Program-made: the position numbers and the translations under genes | Part shown: positions 10,581 through 21,477 of the stretch, piece after piece | Position numbering within the stretch: position 1 is the first letter of the stretch | Layout: each line of letters starts with the position of its first letter | The notes under the pieces: generated by a model | What the model saw: the letters and a program-made list of their open reading frames with translations, nothing else | The model's database searches: none | Told to the model about the DNA's origin: nothing | NCBI GenBank assembly: GCA_002189035.1 | Contig: NEEC01000015.1 | Span: 620,001-684,000 of the forward strand | From: Utricularia gibba | Taxonomy: Eukaryota > Streptophyta > Magnoliopsida > Lamiales > Lentibulariaceae | DNA length: 64,000 nucleotides | Reading direction: 5' to 3'

Positions 10581-11105
10581 GAAAGTTTGTAGTAGGTGGC
10601 GGTGCGGATAGGAGAATAGGCGGGGAGGGTTGGGAAGGTGTGAGCGGGGCCAACGGGCAGGAACCCGGCACATGGAGGTTATCGGGTTTCATTATCTTGC
10701 TTGTGAACGGGATTTTAGTGAGGTAGGTGTGCCGGGAGTTTTGCTTCAGTCCAATCCGGGCGGAACTAGCGCGAGGCACGTCGGGCAGTGTCTCTAGTCC
10801 CGAGAGACCAGCGCTGGGTGCTAAGGGCGATGGCTCTCAGCCCCATGGAGGCTAGCACGGGGATTGCAGGCAATGCCCAGGGTGCAGTGCGTTGGGTGTA
10901 GGGAGCAGTGTGGGGCTTGAGTGAAAAGCGCTGGGCGTGGGGGTGGCCATGGCAGAGCGCAGGGGCGGGGGTGTTGGCGGATCTTGCCCATGGTCATGGT
11001 TTCGGACGACTACAGAGGCCTGAGGTGTGACGTTTGGGCCGGGTCTTCCGAGGAGGCCACGATACGGAAGGATGCAATCGATCGGGCTATCGGGGAAGGG
11101 GTTTA
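10581..11105. other. G/C-rich island of unknown origin
   Basis: Roughly 525 bases with visibly higher G+C than either flank and a strong excess of G on the + strand. Both ends change abruptly to A/T-rich sequence. The + strand has a short open frame whose tail reads VSDDYRGLRCDVWAGSSEEA and ends at 11105; the - strand has proline-rich open frames. No domain is recognised and no terminal inverted repeats or target duplications could be seen by eye. It could be a captured gene fragment or part of a decayed mobile element. Confidence 0.45.
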
Positions 11106-11321
11106 ATATCAATTAAGCGAAAAAACAATTAAACTTGCATTGAAAAATGATTTCAAATCACGTGTATAATTGACGAAAATCGCCCACTAACCGTTAAAAA
11201 CCGATAAAACACTGTCGGCTGGGTGAGTGGTATCAATAAGAAACCGTCAGTTGACGACTACCTTCACTTGCACCTCTGTTCATCGCTTCGCCAACTTCTC
11301 TTTCTCCTCCTCCCTGTTTCC

Positions 11322-12565
11322 ATGGAGCACCTGATCCTCTTGATCGGAGCTATAGGTGCACTTACTTCTTCACTGTCTACTTCATCCCCTCCTGATCATC
11401 AATTCACTCTCTCTTCCCCTTGGTACCTTTTTGTTTCCTTGCAGGGAATTTGATTTCAGTCCTCATGTTCCTGTCGCCGGTGTGAGCTACTCCGCCCGGC
11501 TTTTTCGATAGTGATACAGGCGCCGGTGGATAACACTTTGCGATGTGCAGGAAGACGTTCGTGAGGATCGTGAGGAACAGGAGCACGGAGGAGTTCGACG
11601 CTCTTCCGTACATGTGTACGCTGCTCAGCTCCACTCTCTGGACCTTCTACGGAGTCGCCAAACCGGGAAGCTACCTCGTGGCCACCGTCAATGGATTCGG
11701 CGTCGTCGTCGAGGCCGTTTATGTTTCTCTCTTCCTCCTCTTCTCGCCTCCTCATCGAAGGGTAACCAACAACTCCCCTTCTTCAAGAAAAATAATAATA
11801 ATAATTTTTAAAAATGCTGGTAGGTGTTCTCTGTCACACGTGAAGCATGCCCAATTTCTGTAGCTTTCATAGGAAACTATTTTTCGTGAAAAGATGTTGG
11901 GGTCAAGATTCTTGATCAAAGCGACGGTTATTACTAATTTTAAATTCGATATATTAAAATAATAATATTTTCTTTAATATATTCTGTTCGCCGCCGGTAG
12001 GCTAAAAGAGCAAGGATGTGCGGAGGGATGACCGTGGGCTTTCCCGGGAGCGTCATCGTGTTGTCCTCCTGTCTGTTGAAGGGCGATTTGAGATACGACG
12101 TCGTAGGGGTCATAGCCTCCGCCCTCAACGTCATCATGTACGCCGCACCTCTCTCCGTTCTGGTAAGTTTGAATCGAATCGAGCAAACGACGTCGTTGAG
12201 CGATTCGAATAACAGATCATTTGGATCGCAGAGAAGCGTCCTAGCGAGCAAGAGCGTGGAGTACATGCCCTTCCTCCTCTCCTTCTTCCTCTTCCTCAAT
12301 GGCGCCATCTGGACCGTTTATGCCCTACTTACGCACGATTGCTTCCTCGGGGTCCGTACGATGTACACTCCACATACATGTGATGTACATAGAATAAAAA
12401 TGCAGTGTGCTTGTGGTGTAGGTACCGAACGCTGCTGGGTTTGTACTCGGAGCCATCCAGATGGTGGTTTATGTCATGTACATGACGCCTCCAAAGAAGC
12501 TGCCACAGGAAGATGCCAAGACTGCCACACATCCTCTCCTACCATCATCATCCTCTTCACCATAA
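11322..12565 (+). CDS. SWEET sugar transporter (SWEET16/17-like)
   Basis: Six-exon gene of the MtN3/saliva family: seven-helix uniporters moving sugars down their gradient. Exon 1 starts at 11322 (MEHLILLIGAIG). The next exons give NLISVLMFLSPV, then the block from VKTFVRIVRNRSTEEFDALP to WTFYGVAKPGSYLVATVNG, then AKRARMCGGMTVGFPG, DLRYDVVGVIASALNVIMY and AAPLSVL, then SVEYMPFLLSFFLFLNGAIW, and finally VPNAAGFVLGAIQMVVYVMY with a serine-rich tail before the TAA at 12563. Both MtN3 repeats are complete and all splice junctions keep frame. Resemblance is to the SWEET16/17 clade, whose members move fructose and glucose across the vacuolar membrane; the substrate is inferred. It is tail-to-tail with the phosphatase gene. 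Confidence 0.9.
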
Positions 12566-12954
12566 TCAACAATATTATCATCATCATCATAGCTTCATGT
12601 ATCGTCAACACTACCGCATTAAAATAAAGTGATATTTTAAAAATGTATTTATATACACATTTTCATATTAAATTTTTGTATTTTTTTTAATAATAATTTT
12701 ATTAGTATTGACCGAGTGGAGAATGAAAGGAAGTAAACAACAAAAGAAATCGCAATGGAGACAAAGATTCAAATGAACAAGAACCATGTGTACATTCTGT
12801 ATGTAGACTACAAGCGTCTGTTTTCTTCGGCAACCCCAAAGGCATTGGGTATCAGAGGAGGTAGAGGCAGCAGCTATGAACATAGAGAGGGATTTTTTTA
12901 AGTGAACCGGCAATTTCATGATCAGAGAGGCTCCAGGCTTCCCGTGAAGGAGTA
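12566..12954. other. Tail-to-tail spacer, SWEET and PP1 genes
   Basis: About 390 bases holding the two 3' untranslated regions. It begins with a run of ATC/ATT-type triplets and A/T-rich DNA. No gene is visible. Confidence 0.45.
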
Positions 12955-14268
12955 TCAAAGAGCACCGATCTTAGGGGGCTGCGGGGGGTAAACCAGACAT
13001 GGTGAAGAAGAGTATGAAAACTCAAGAGCAAGAAGATGATGTACCTTCTTCAGGGGCCCCTTGGAGTTGGTTGAGATGGATTTTATAATGTCAAAAGAAC
13101 ATACTAACGAGTCATCAACGCTCAAGAGAGCACCCACGTTGTCGAATTCGCCGCCGTAGTTGGGAGCCGAGAAGAGAGTCACCAGTTGTCGTTTGGCGAA
13201 GAACTCATATCCATCTTCAACAACCTGATGGAACACACAGAACAAAAAAAAAAAAAAAAAAGCTTCCTTGTGTTTACATGGCAATGGGAAGCTCTAACCA
13301 GTCTAAGAGAAAGAGAGTTAGACCTGATGTCCACGACAAATGAGATCTAAGTCATTTTTGTCTAAAAACTCTGCAACAACATCTGGTCCAAAGACACATG
13401 AAACACCTCTATCGCTGTCCGCCCAGCCTCGGATCCGAGGGTCGGGATCAGACCAAAGCAAGTCACAGAGGAGGCCGTTGTCTGGAATATCTGTGGGTTT
13501 AGGTATCTGGTTTAACTCAGGAGAAAGCCCACCATGCATACAGAGTATTTTTTCATCTATGAGTGCAGAGACAGGCAGACAGTTAAAGCAGTCTGTGAAA
13601 ATCTTCCATAGCCGGACATTGAATCTCCTCTTGCATTCATCATAAAATCCGTAAATCCGATTGATCTTTGCATCTTCGTGGTTCCCTCTCAGAAGGAAAA
13701 CCTTATCTGGGTACCTTATCTTGTAAGCTAATAGCAGGCATATCGTCTCCAAGCTTTGCTTGCCTCTGTCTATATAATCTCCTAAGAAAAGGTAGTTTGA
13801 AGCAGGGGGGTACCCTCCATACTCGAACAGCCTCAGCAGATCATGATACTGTCCATGAATATCACCTACACGGGGAACAACAAAACAAAGACATCATCAT
13901 ATATCACGACCGCCCTATCTGGAAATGTGTATCCCATTGAGGTGCCATATGACAAGAATTCCCACAAGAAACCATCTTTCTCAAATGAGCACATGATACA
14001 TCAAGAGTCGCATGAAAAAAGAATGAGCCCATGTATTGAAAAAGGTAAAGCTGATCGGATTATTTTCAACACAGACCGCAGATTCTGATGGGTGCGTGAA
14101 GCTGGAGAAGATTGGGTTCGGAGAGGAAGATTGAGCGGGCGTTGACGCAAAGCTGACGGATCTCGGCCTCGGAAAGCTGAACCTGTTTCCCCCTTTCCCT
14201 TCTAATAGCCGCTGAATGATATCATCAAGAACTCCTTTATCCATCATCCCTTCCATGGCCATCATCAT
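12955..14268 (-). CDS. Type-1 serine/threonine phosphatase catalytic subunit, TOPP8-like (frame broken once)
   Basis: Four-exon PP1 gene. Exon 1 starts at 14268 ([20 protein letters not shown]) and ends after RICG. Exon 2 (to 13324) holds the metal-centre motifs [16 protein letters not shown] and LRGNHE and then HGGLSPEL. Exon 3 begins [19 protein letters not shown] and carries [11 protein letters not shown] tiny exon 4 gives PPKIGAL. Most PP1s have Cys where this reads Gly in APNY(C/G)GEFDN; the [12 protein letters not shown] tail and the Gly match Arabidopsis TOPP8. Exon 1 is frame-broken: after GKGG the frame changes and [16 protein letters not shown] continues one frame over. Adding one base to the five-base C run (+ strand) at 14189-14193 restores it. 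PP1 acts in nucleus and cytosol with many regulatory subunits. The intron 2 acceptor is preceded by an 18-base T run on the coding strand. Confidence 0.92.
13244..13261. repeat. Poly(A)18 homopolymer (T run on the coding strand of the PP1 gene)
   Basis: Eighteen consecutive A on the + strand. In the PP1 gene it reads as the polypyrimidine tract upstream of the exon 3 acceptor. Its exact length is uncertain because homopolymers in this sequence appear error-prone. Confidence 0.8.
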
Positions 14269-14981
14269 CCCTGTCCACTAAAAATTCAATTCGAAGCAAA
14301 TAACCTGGAACGGATTGTCATCTGATCATGAACGGGTTGTCGAAATGGCTGGTACCAGACGTTGGATTTGGAAAACACGGAAACTGAGAAACGGAAGGAT
14401 GACAAGGAAACCAAGACAAACTAAGGAACAAGATTTTGTTACTCTGCATTATATGTTTCATAGGGTAATTTTTGTGCTGGCTTAATGAACAGTTTTCATG
14501 GAAAGCGCATTCGCCGGACCTCGTCCACACGTGAATATAAATACCCTGGGAAAGCGCATTCCTTTCAATAACCCTTGTTCTGTGCTGCTAAAAACACTAT
14601 TTTGTCTGGGTTTCCGTTCTGAGTGATCAAGATGAGGTTTTTTTAGTTTCTGGTGTTGGGGTTTCGATTTCCTTTTCAATAGCCCAGTTCGCAATTCCTG
14701 TTGATTTGATGTATCACTGTGGAAATTGCGCTGTAGCAGAATTCGGAGACGCTGGTGGCCCTAACTGAAGAGAAATCGGAAGGTAATGAGAAGGCGACAA
14801 CTTTATGGACATTTCGTGGAGAAAATTTGTTTGTTCTATCTTCTTGATGCCTAGGGACTTGGGATTGGTTTGTGGATTGAAACGTTTCCTTAGGATATGC
14901 AAGATTTCAGCATTATCCGTGTTTTTATGAACCTTTCATTAACACCGTGCTCGAAATTCTTCCATTTGTTCAAACAGGTCA
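14269..14981. promoter_or_regulatory. Divergent promoter region, PP1 and peptidyl-tRNA hydrolase genes
   Basis: The starts of the phosphatase (-) and hydrolase (+) genes are 713 bases apart. The stretch must hold both promoters and leaders. I see no motif strong enough to name. Confidence 0.45.
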
Positions 14982-16375
14982 ATGAACACCTTATCTACTA
15001 CTGGGCTCTCTTCCATGTCCACGCCGGTTGCAGTCGTGCACTGCTGCTTCTACTCTCAGGCGTTTCCTTCATGCTTGCGGAATATCAGCAAAACTCTCAG
15101 TTTAAAATACTCACAATGGAAGCCCATGGCTTGTTTTTCCACGGCTCAGGAGGAAAATCAGAAACCTTGGCTTCTTGTTGGACTTGGAAACCCCGGGAAG
15201 AATTTTAAGGGCACTCGCCACAACGTGAGAAATTGGATAACTGGTTGGTTCGCCCGATGGAGTATTTGTGAATTTGCCTTCAATGCATTCTTCCTTGTGT
15301 GAATAGGTGGGCTTTGAGTTGCTTGATCGCATAGCTATGGAAGAGGGGATCAACATGAACACGGTATCATTCAAGGCCTCTTTTGGAAAAGGTTTTTTTT
15401 TTGCACCATTCTTCTTGTTATCAGTTTTTACATTCGAACGTTTTCTGTTAAAATCAAGGTTTCAAGCATTAATGCATACAATTTATGGTTTGCATTTTCA
15501 TGTTTCACCAAGTGTCTGTCTTCTTCTCTCACTCTCAAAGCATTGTAGGCTTCATTGGTGAGGTCCCTGTAATGCTTGCTAAACCACAGACCTTTATGAA
15601 TGCTAGTGGTGAGTCTGTAAGTTCCTTCCCTCTTCTAACCATGAGGTGTTGATTGTCTACGCTCGTGCACAAAACTACTACTTGAGCTTATTGTTCGTGT
15701 CTCCAGGTCGGCCCATTGGTTTCATATTACAAGATTCCACTGAAGCGAGTCCTTGTGGTAACCGCAACATATCATATTCATTACATCTTCTGGCATAGAC
15801 AACCATGACTTATTTTTTCCCCTTGTCTTCAGATGTTTGATGACATGGATCTGCCTTTTGCAAAGCTTAAGTTGCTCCCCAAAGGTGGCCATGGCGGTCA
15901 CAATGGGTAAGTCTGCACGCTTTCTTGGATCTACTTCAGTTTAATTCATGTCATTTCCATACTGATAATGCTGCTCTATAAGGATGAGAAGCATAATAGA
16001 TCACTTCAAAGGCAGCCGGGATTTCCCTCGCTTAAGAATAGGTACTTGGCAGCACTAACAAACACACACAACATTTCCCAGAAGCGCTTTCAAATCACTC
16101 ATGCTTCAGGTTTGCGTAGGTATTGGACAGCCTCCTGGGAAGATGCTACCTGCTTCCTTTGTGCTGCGTGCTTTTACTGCAGAGGAACGCGAAGAGGTAT
16201 CGAATCACATGATTCGTAGTTGCAAGAGAAGCCCATTTTGAAGGTTGCTTTTGTTTTGCAGCTGGAGTATACTTTCCAATATGGCGTTGAAGGTGTTAGA
16301 ATGTTGGTGCAAGGCAACTTTGACAGAAGCGCTACATTCATCAACAGTAGTTCCAAGCAACTGGGAGCCGCGTAG
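14982..16375 (+). CDS. Organellar peptidyl-tRNA hydrolase (Pth family)
   Basis: About eight exons, all keeping frame. The enzyme releases peptides from peptidyl-tRNAs that fall off the ribosome, recycling tRNA. An N-terminal extension of about 60 residues rich in Ser, Thr and Lys suggests import into mitochondria or plastids. The Pth core follows: LLVGLGNPGKNFKGTRHNVG with the catalytic His, then FELLDRIAME, KPQTFMNASGESVG, VLVMFDDMDLPFAKLKL, LPKGGHGGHNGMRSII, HFKGSRDFPRLRIGIG and AFTAEEREELEYTFQYGVEG. The start at 14982 is the first ATG giving a leader before the conserved core. Resemblance is to the Arabidopsis At5g19830 type rather than the CRS2/CAF splicing branch; location is inferred. 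It is head-to-head with the PP1 gene. Confidence 0.88.
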
Positions 16376-16778
16376 CCGTGTTCTGTACTTTAACAGCTGA
16401 CGGCTCATTTTTCTTTTTGTTTGTTTTTAATGATTAAATTGATGAATAATTGTATTTTTTAATATTCATTTAAATAGTAAAAGAAGGGCTTGAGCCCGCA
16501 TGAGACTAGCTTTACTATGAAGCCCAATAAAGGTCCAACAGGCATGAGTATAGCCAGAGCTGGTGCCAGGGGATCGGCGGCGTAGTTTCTCACCGCAGTT
16601 GAGAATTGCTTTTCCTGTTCTCTGTCCGGTGGCTTCACGGTAAGCTGTCTGTTGCATTTTCTTAGGGTTTTCCAATCGATAGAGGATTGAATCTCAATGT
16701 GTAGATGGATTTTGTTCGGAGTGATCCTTTTTAGGTTTTTTTGAATGATTTGCATTGGGATTGGGTATCCAGGGAAGA
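16376..16778. promoter_or_regulatory. SRP19 promoter and leader
   Basis: About 400 bases between the hydrolase stop and the SRP19 start. The left half is A/T-rich; GCCCA-type motifs (GAGCCCG near 16491, GAAGCCCAA near 16518) lie 250-300 bases before the SRP19 ATG, similar to site II-type elements of housekeeping promoters. Confidence 0.4.
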
Positions 16779-17513
16779 ATGATGGATGCTGATGTGCAGA
16801 ACATTAAGAGATGGGTGGTTTTATACCCAATATACATCAATTCGAAGAAAACGCTGGCTGAAGGTCGAAGAATCAACGTAAGCAAGGCTTGTGAAAACCC
16901 TACGTGCACCGAGATTGCTGATTGTTGCGCCATCTCAAACTGCCTTGCGCGATTGAGGTAGTAATTAACCTCGCTAGTTATCCCAGATTGCTCCTTTTTC
17001 CTCGGTGGGTGCTAATCGACAGGTTTGTTTCAGAGCGACAAGGCTTATCCGCGGGATTTTATGCAAAGAGGACGCGTTAGGGTTTTGCTGAAAAGAGAGG
17101 ATGGTAGCCACTATAATCCTGCCATTTCTTCAAGTGGGTAACCAGATAAAGTTGCTTCACACTTTGCAGTTTTTCGTTCCACTGAAGTTATTACACTTGC
17201 TTGCTCCTTATCTCTTGTTTCTACAGAGTTCTAACTGCAAACGAGATATGATTTTCCCTTGATGGAATGCTTATTGGCTGCAGTGCTTTAACTTGTTATA
17301 GTGTTCAATGCCTTGAAATTCTATGCTACGCAGAGATTACTGTTTTTCCTGTAATTACCATATAGCCTCACCTTGACAGGGAAGCAGCTAATGCTGCATG
17401 TTGCGGAGTTGGTTCCCCGGCATCCTGGTAGAAACAAGAAGCAAGAGCCAGTTGTTTCATCTGCTGCTGCCGGTGCTTCAAAATCTGGAAAGGGTGGAAG
17501 GAAGAAGAGATAG
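16779..17513 (+). CDS. SRP19: Signal recognition particle 19 kDa protein (frame broken once)
   Basis: Three-exon gene. SRP19 binds the 7S RNA of the signal recognition particle and lets SRP54 join, so it acts in ER targeting of secreted proteins. Exon 1 reads MMDADVQNIKRWVVLYPIYI and KKTLAEGRRINVSKACENP, then the frame slips at 16930-16931. With one added C it reads HLKLPCAIE up to a GT donor and then SDKAYPRDFMQRGRVRVLLK in exon 2, exactly the family order. Exon 3 gives KQLMLHVAELVPRHPGR and a lysine/glycine-rich tail (SGKGGRKKR) before the TAG at 17511. Without the extra base, exon 1 does not join exon 2 in frame at the natural splice sites, so the break is real in the text given. Two adjacent ATGs begin the protein; I used the first. 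Confidence 0.9.
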
Positions 17514-18233
17514 TCTGCAGTCTGCACAGAGGAAAAAAGGGGTATGCTTATCAATGCTTCCAGTTTCTTCCATGATCTTCGTCTTCCTCATTTTGATTCT
17601 CCCTCTAATTCGAAACATATGCTAAAAGTACTTCTGTATGATTGGGGAAACTTCATTGCTTCTCCACCTGCTTTTGTCAAATGCGGTTAATCTGGTTAAT
17701 ACTTGGGACTTGGGAATGTTAAACATGACTTCTAATGCTAAATAGATAATGAAAGTTGAAACTTAGTTTTTGAGTTGGTTTTGATTTTTATCAGAATTTG
17801 CTCGAAGTTTTTGAATAACTGTTTTTGAATTTTGACGTCATAATTCGTTTAATTACAAATTGGATCTTTTGTGAGGTCATCGAGTAAATATTCAAAAATT
17901 ATGTATTTTAAACACTTCCCTTTGTAAAATAAACTAAAATTTATGATGTATTAATAATGGTTAGAATTAGTTGGGCCTAGGTACGGATGGTTGAAGCCCA
18001 TCCATGTTTTGGAGGTTGGCCCAAAATTATATAATAGTGAAGCCCAAGCCCACGACTTCGCTCATTCCCGTGGCGCAACTGTATCCATCCGTACTTCAGT
18101 CTTAATCCTTCTCGTTGCGTCTGAATGAGGTGGTTGGCTCGTGCCGCGCTGTGCGATTTGCTCGGACAGGAGTTGTTTTAAGTTCAATTAACTCCGTTTG
18201 TCACTTCCTGGTAAGCATTCGATCACTTCGTTG
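17514..18233. promoter_or_regulatory. Spacer with clustered GCCCA/TGGGCC motifs before the MFS transporter
   Basis: About 720 bases. The first 400 are A/T-rich. Between 17,970 and 18,055 there is a cluster of site II-like motifs (TTGGGCC, AAGCCCATCC, TTGGCCCAAA, GAAGCCCAAGCCC) about 180-260 bases upstream of the transporter ATG. In plants such motifs bind TCP factors and mark constitutively expressed genes; binding here is inferred. Confidence 0.5.
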
Positions 18234-21200
18234 ATGGCTTCCTATGCGGAGCAGCTCATTCTAAAGGTATTATCATCTACTCAGAGTTCCTTGAATCTTG
18301 CTTCTCTGTTCGGCAGTTGTGATCACTCTTTTCTTTCGTGCTTGGTTATTAAGTTTGAGATATTGTCAGGATGGAGTGCCATCTGTAGATGATGTACAGA
18401 AGGAGCATCTTTTGGGGACGGGGCACCGAGAATGTGAAAAATTTTCTCTTCTGGCGGCAATTCTTCCGTGAGTTTCTCGTTCTGGGTGATTGATGCTGAT
18501 GCTATCTGTGATCCTGCTGCTTCGGATTGCTGACTTAATATGTTTAGGTTTTTGTTCCCTGCTTTGGGGGGGTTTCTATACGGCTATGATATTGGGGCGA
18601 CAGCTTGTGCTACTCTCTCCTTACAGGTATAGATGGAAAATCGTTGTCTTGCTTTTTACGTTCATTTTCCTGATTGAGAAGTGCTGCTGAAGATCATGCT
18701 TGGTGCTTGCATGTTTTTAAGTTACCTGAAAACTTCATATGTTTGTGCTTATTTTGAGAAGTTTGAATGTTTTCCCAATATCCTTAACTCACCCTACTAG
18801 ATTTTTATGTAAGGAAACTAATTTCTTACAACGTCCAACTTTTATGTATGAGATGTCTAATTGCCCTAGTATATTCTTTTTCTGCAGTCTGCTACATCTA
18901 GCGGGATTTCATGGTATGATTTGTCATCCGTTCAAGTTGGTCTTATTGTAAGTGAATCTCTATTCTTAGTTGCTGCATTTTTTATTGTTTGAAGTTGTTG
19001 TTTTTTTAATATTACTTTTTCCCAAGGATACTGAGTTATTGTCCATCCTGTTTCATAACTTGTGTGTCATCTCGTTAACCTGCAGACTAGTGGTTCATTA
19101 TATGGCGCTCTTATAGGATCCGCATTGGCATTTAATATTGCAGACGTATTAGGTATGCTGCGATGTGTCTTTATATCATTAAACAGTTTAGTCGTCATGC
19201 AACATTGTATCGTTACTCTGCAGGAAGAAGAAGAGAACTGGTCCTTGCATCTGTTGTGTACTTCGCTGGGGCTCTGGTGACAGCCTTTGCACCAATTTTT
19301 TGTGTGATGGTTACTGGGCGCTTCATATATGGTGTTGGAATCGGATTCGTGAGATATCTATGAAATTTACAGTTTTGTACAATCTACTTCAATTTCAATT
19401 TATTTCCTTATATATGCCGCTGGGAGGTGTTGTCTTGGAAAAAATATTCCATTTTTTTCAGATTTCATATTTAATATTTAACTTTGTCAAGGTAATTAGC
19501 AGCACAAGTGTTTAGATTGATGCGGATATTTTGTGATGTGGTGTCTTATCCTCGCTTATGCAGGCAATGCATGCTGCTCCAATGTACATTGCAGAAACAT
19601 CCCCATCTCAAATAAGAGGACAATTAATTTCACTTAAGGAACTATTTATTGTTCTCGGGATGCTAGTAAGTGATCTTTCCACTGATAAGAAATTTCCATT
19701 CTAAAGATCAAAAATTTTAATTTCTTCGTTTTGCCTCTAGATTTTCAGTATTTTAACTGAAAAGTATCCAATTTAGCGTACACTAACACTGAGAATCTTG
19801 CAGGGAGGATACACTGTTGGCAGCCTTTCGGTAGACACATTTGCTGGTTGGCGTTATATGTATGCGGTTATCACTCCCGTGACACTCATCATGGGAGCTG
19901 GAATGTTGTGGCTTCCAGCATCCCCTAGGTGGATTCTTCTGAAGGCCATACAGGGAAAAGGAGATACCTCAGCTCTTAGGGACACTGCCATAACTTGTTT
20001 ATGCAGATTGCGAGGCAGCATTGTTGATGATACAGCTCCCCAGATTGTCGACGATATATTATCAGAACTCTCTCAGTTTGATGATCAGGAAGAAGCTACA
20101 ATCACGGAGTTGTTCCAGGGAAAGTGCTTGAAGGCTCTTATAATTGGTGGGGGTCTCATCATCTTTCAACAGGTATATCTTTTATCGTCTAATCCTTCCA
20201 TTTTTAATTGCAGCTTCAGGATGTTTCAGTTAATTCAGTTGACTCCTTGCCTCATTTTTTTGTAGATAACAGGACAGCCGAGCGTGTTGTACTACGCTCC
20301 AACGATTTTTCAGGTACATTTAGAATTTTTGAAGTGTAATAAACTATGTACGTTGATCAATCTTGTTTAAATCCCTAGTGTGTTTCCAGTCTAATGCCAT
20401 GAACCTTGCAGACGGCTGGATTCTCTGCAGCTTCAGATGCAACTAAGGTCTCAATCATTCTGGGGTTGTTAAAGGTAATATTTGTCGACTTAGCCCACCC
20501 TAAACTTGACCAGATTCACCCTCCCTCAACCACGCTTCCCTTACCATATCCATTGACTCATCTCTTTGTCTGTTTTGTAGCTCGTTCTGACAGGAGTTGC
20601 CGTTTCAGTCATCGACAGACTGGGAAGAAGGCCTCTTCTACTCGGAGGTGTATCCGGCATGGTATGTAGAGCACCAAGTTTACTCCTCTTCTCAAAAGCA
20701 CAAGAAAGTTCTCTCATGTCAGAATCATGTGGCAGGTGACAGCTCTATTCTTCCTGGGATCTTACTACACCTATTTGTATGGAATATCTGCTGTCGCCGT
20801 TGCTGCTTTGCTTCTATACGTTGGGTGCTACCAGGTAATGAATACTATCAGCATTGTCTCTCAATGCCCAACGTGGTCCTCACATTGCATATGTAGCTAT
20901 CTTTTGGGCCAGTAGGGTGGCTGATGATTTCAGAGGTCTTCCCTCTGCGCCTACGAGGGCGCGGACTGAGCATCGTAGTCCTGGTAAACTTCGGAGCAAA
21001 TGCGCTAGTGACATTCGCATTTTCTCCTCTAAAGGTAACCAAATTAATGTTTTCTGCGCCCGCCCTGTGAAGGGTTGTGTTTTGATGGTAATGCTATTTG
21101 GTGGCGATAACAGGAGCTGGTAGGGGCTGGAATACTCTTCTTTATATTTGGAGCCATTGGTGCCTTGTCTCTCATCTTCATCTTCTTTATCATTCCAGAG

Positions 21201-21242
21201 ACCAAAGGCCTCAGCCTTGAGGAAATTGAGGCTAAACTGTAG
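18234..21242 (+). CDS. MFS sugar/H+ transporter (D-xylose-proton symporter-like / VGT type)
   Basis: About 13 exons that join in frame. A twelve-helix major facilitator family member. Start MASYAEQLILK at 18234; helix 1 has FLYGYDIGAT; the loop 2-3 signature is DVLGRRRELV; then GRFIYGVGIGFAMHAAPMYI and AETSPSQIRGQLISLKELFI; the mid-loop has LWLPASPRWILL (the PESPR-type motif); FQQITGQPSVLYYAPTIFQ is the sugar-binding helix 7; the loop 8-9 signature is DRLGRRPLLLGG; then GPVGWLMISEVFPLRLRGRG and, at the end, IIPETKGLSLEEIEAKL. It resembles Arabidopsis At5g17010/At3g03090 (xylose-proton symporter-like and vacuolar glucose transporter VGT1). Substrate and membrane (tonoplast or plastid) are inferred. 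A seven-base G run in exon 3 is intact, so not every homopolymer here is damaged. Confidence 0.9.
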
Positions 21243-21477
21243 CTTCTTGGACAGCTACCATTTACATATTATACCATATCATATATCTCCCTATCCGTGT
21301 AAAGTTATTCATTGTCACAAGTGAAAACTTGTCTTCTGTTGTTTGAGTGCATCACTTTTGTACCTGTCTTTCGCAGACTTGTGCCACAATGGATATCTTC
21401 GAAACAGACGCTGAGATTTATTCTGAGTTGCTCATTTTGCAAATTTCTTCAACAGGCTCAAGTCCTTGATAGTTCTT

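Larger units (their letters stand above)
10003..11321. other. Intergenic region between the divergent ATL and SWEET genes
   Basis: About 1.3 kb between the starts of the ATL (-) and SWEET (+) genes. The left part (to about 10,570) is ordinary A/T-rich DNA and should contain the ATL promoter. The right part from about 10,580 to 11,105 is markedly richer in G and C, described separately. The last 200 bases before the SWEET start are again ordinary. No gene with family support was found. Confidence 0.5.

Noticed and set aside
10852-11112. Proline-rich reverse-strand ORF in the G/C-rich island
   Set aside because: Proline-rich open frames arise by chance in G-skewed DNA. Kept only as part of the island description.
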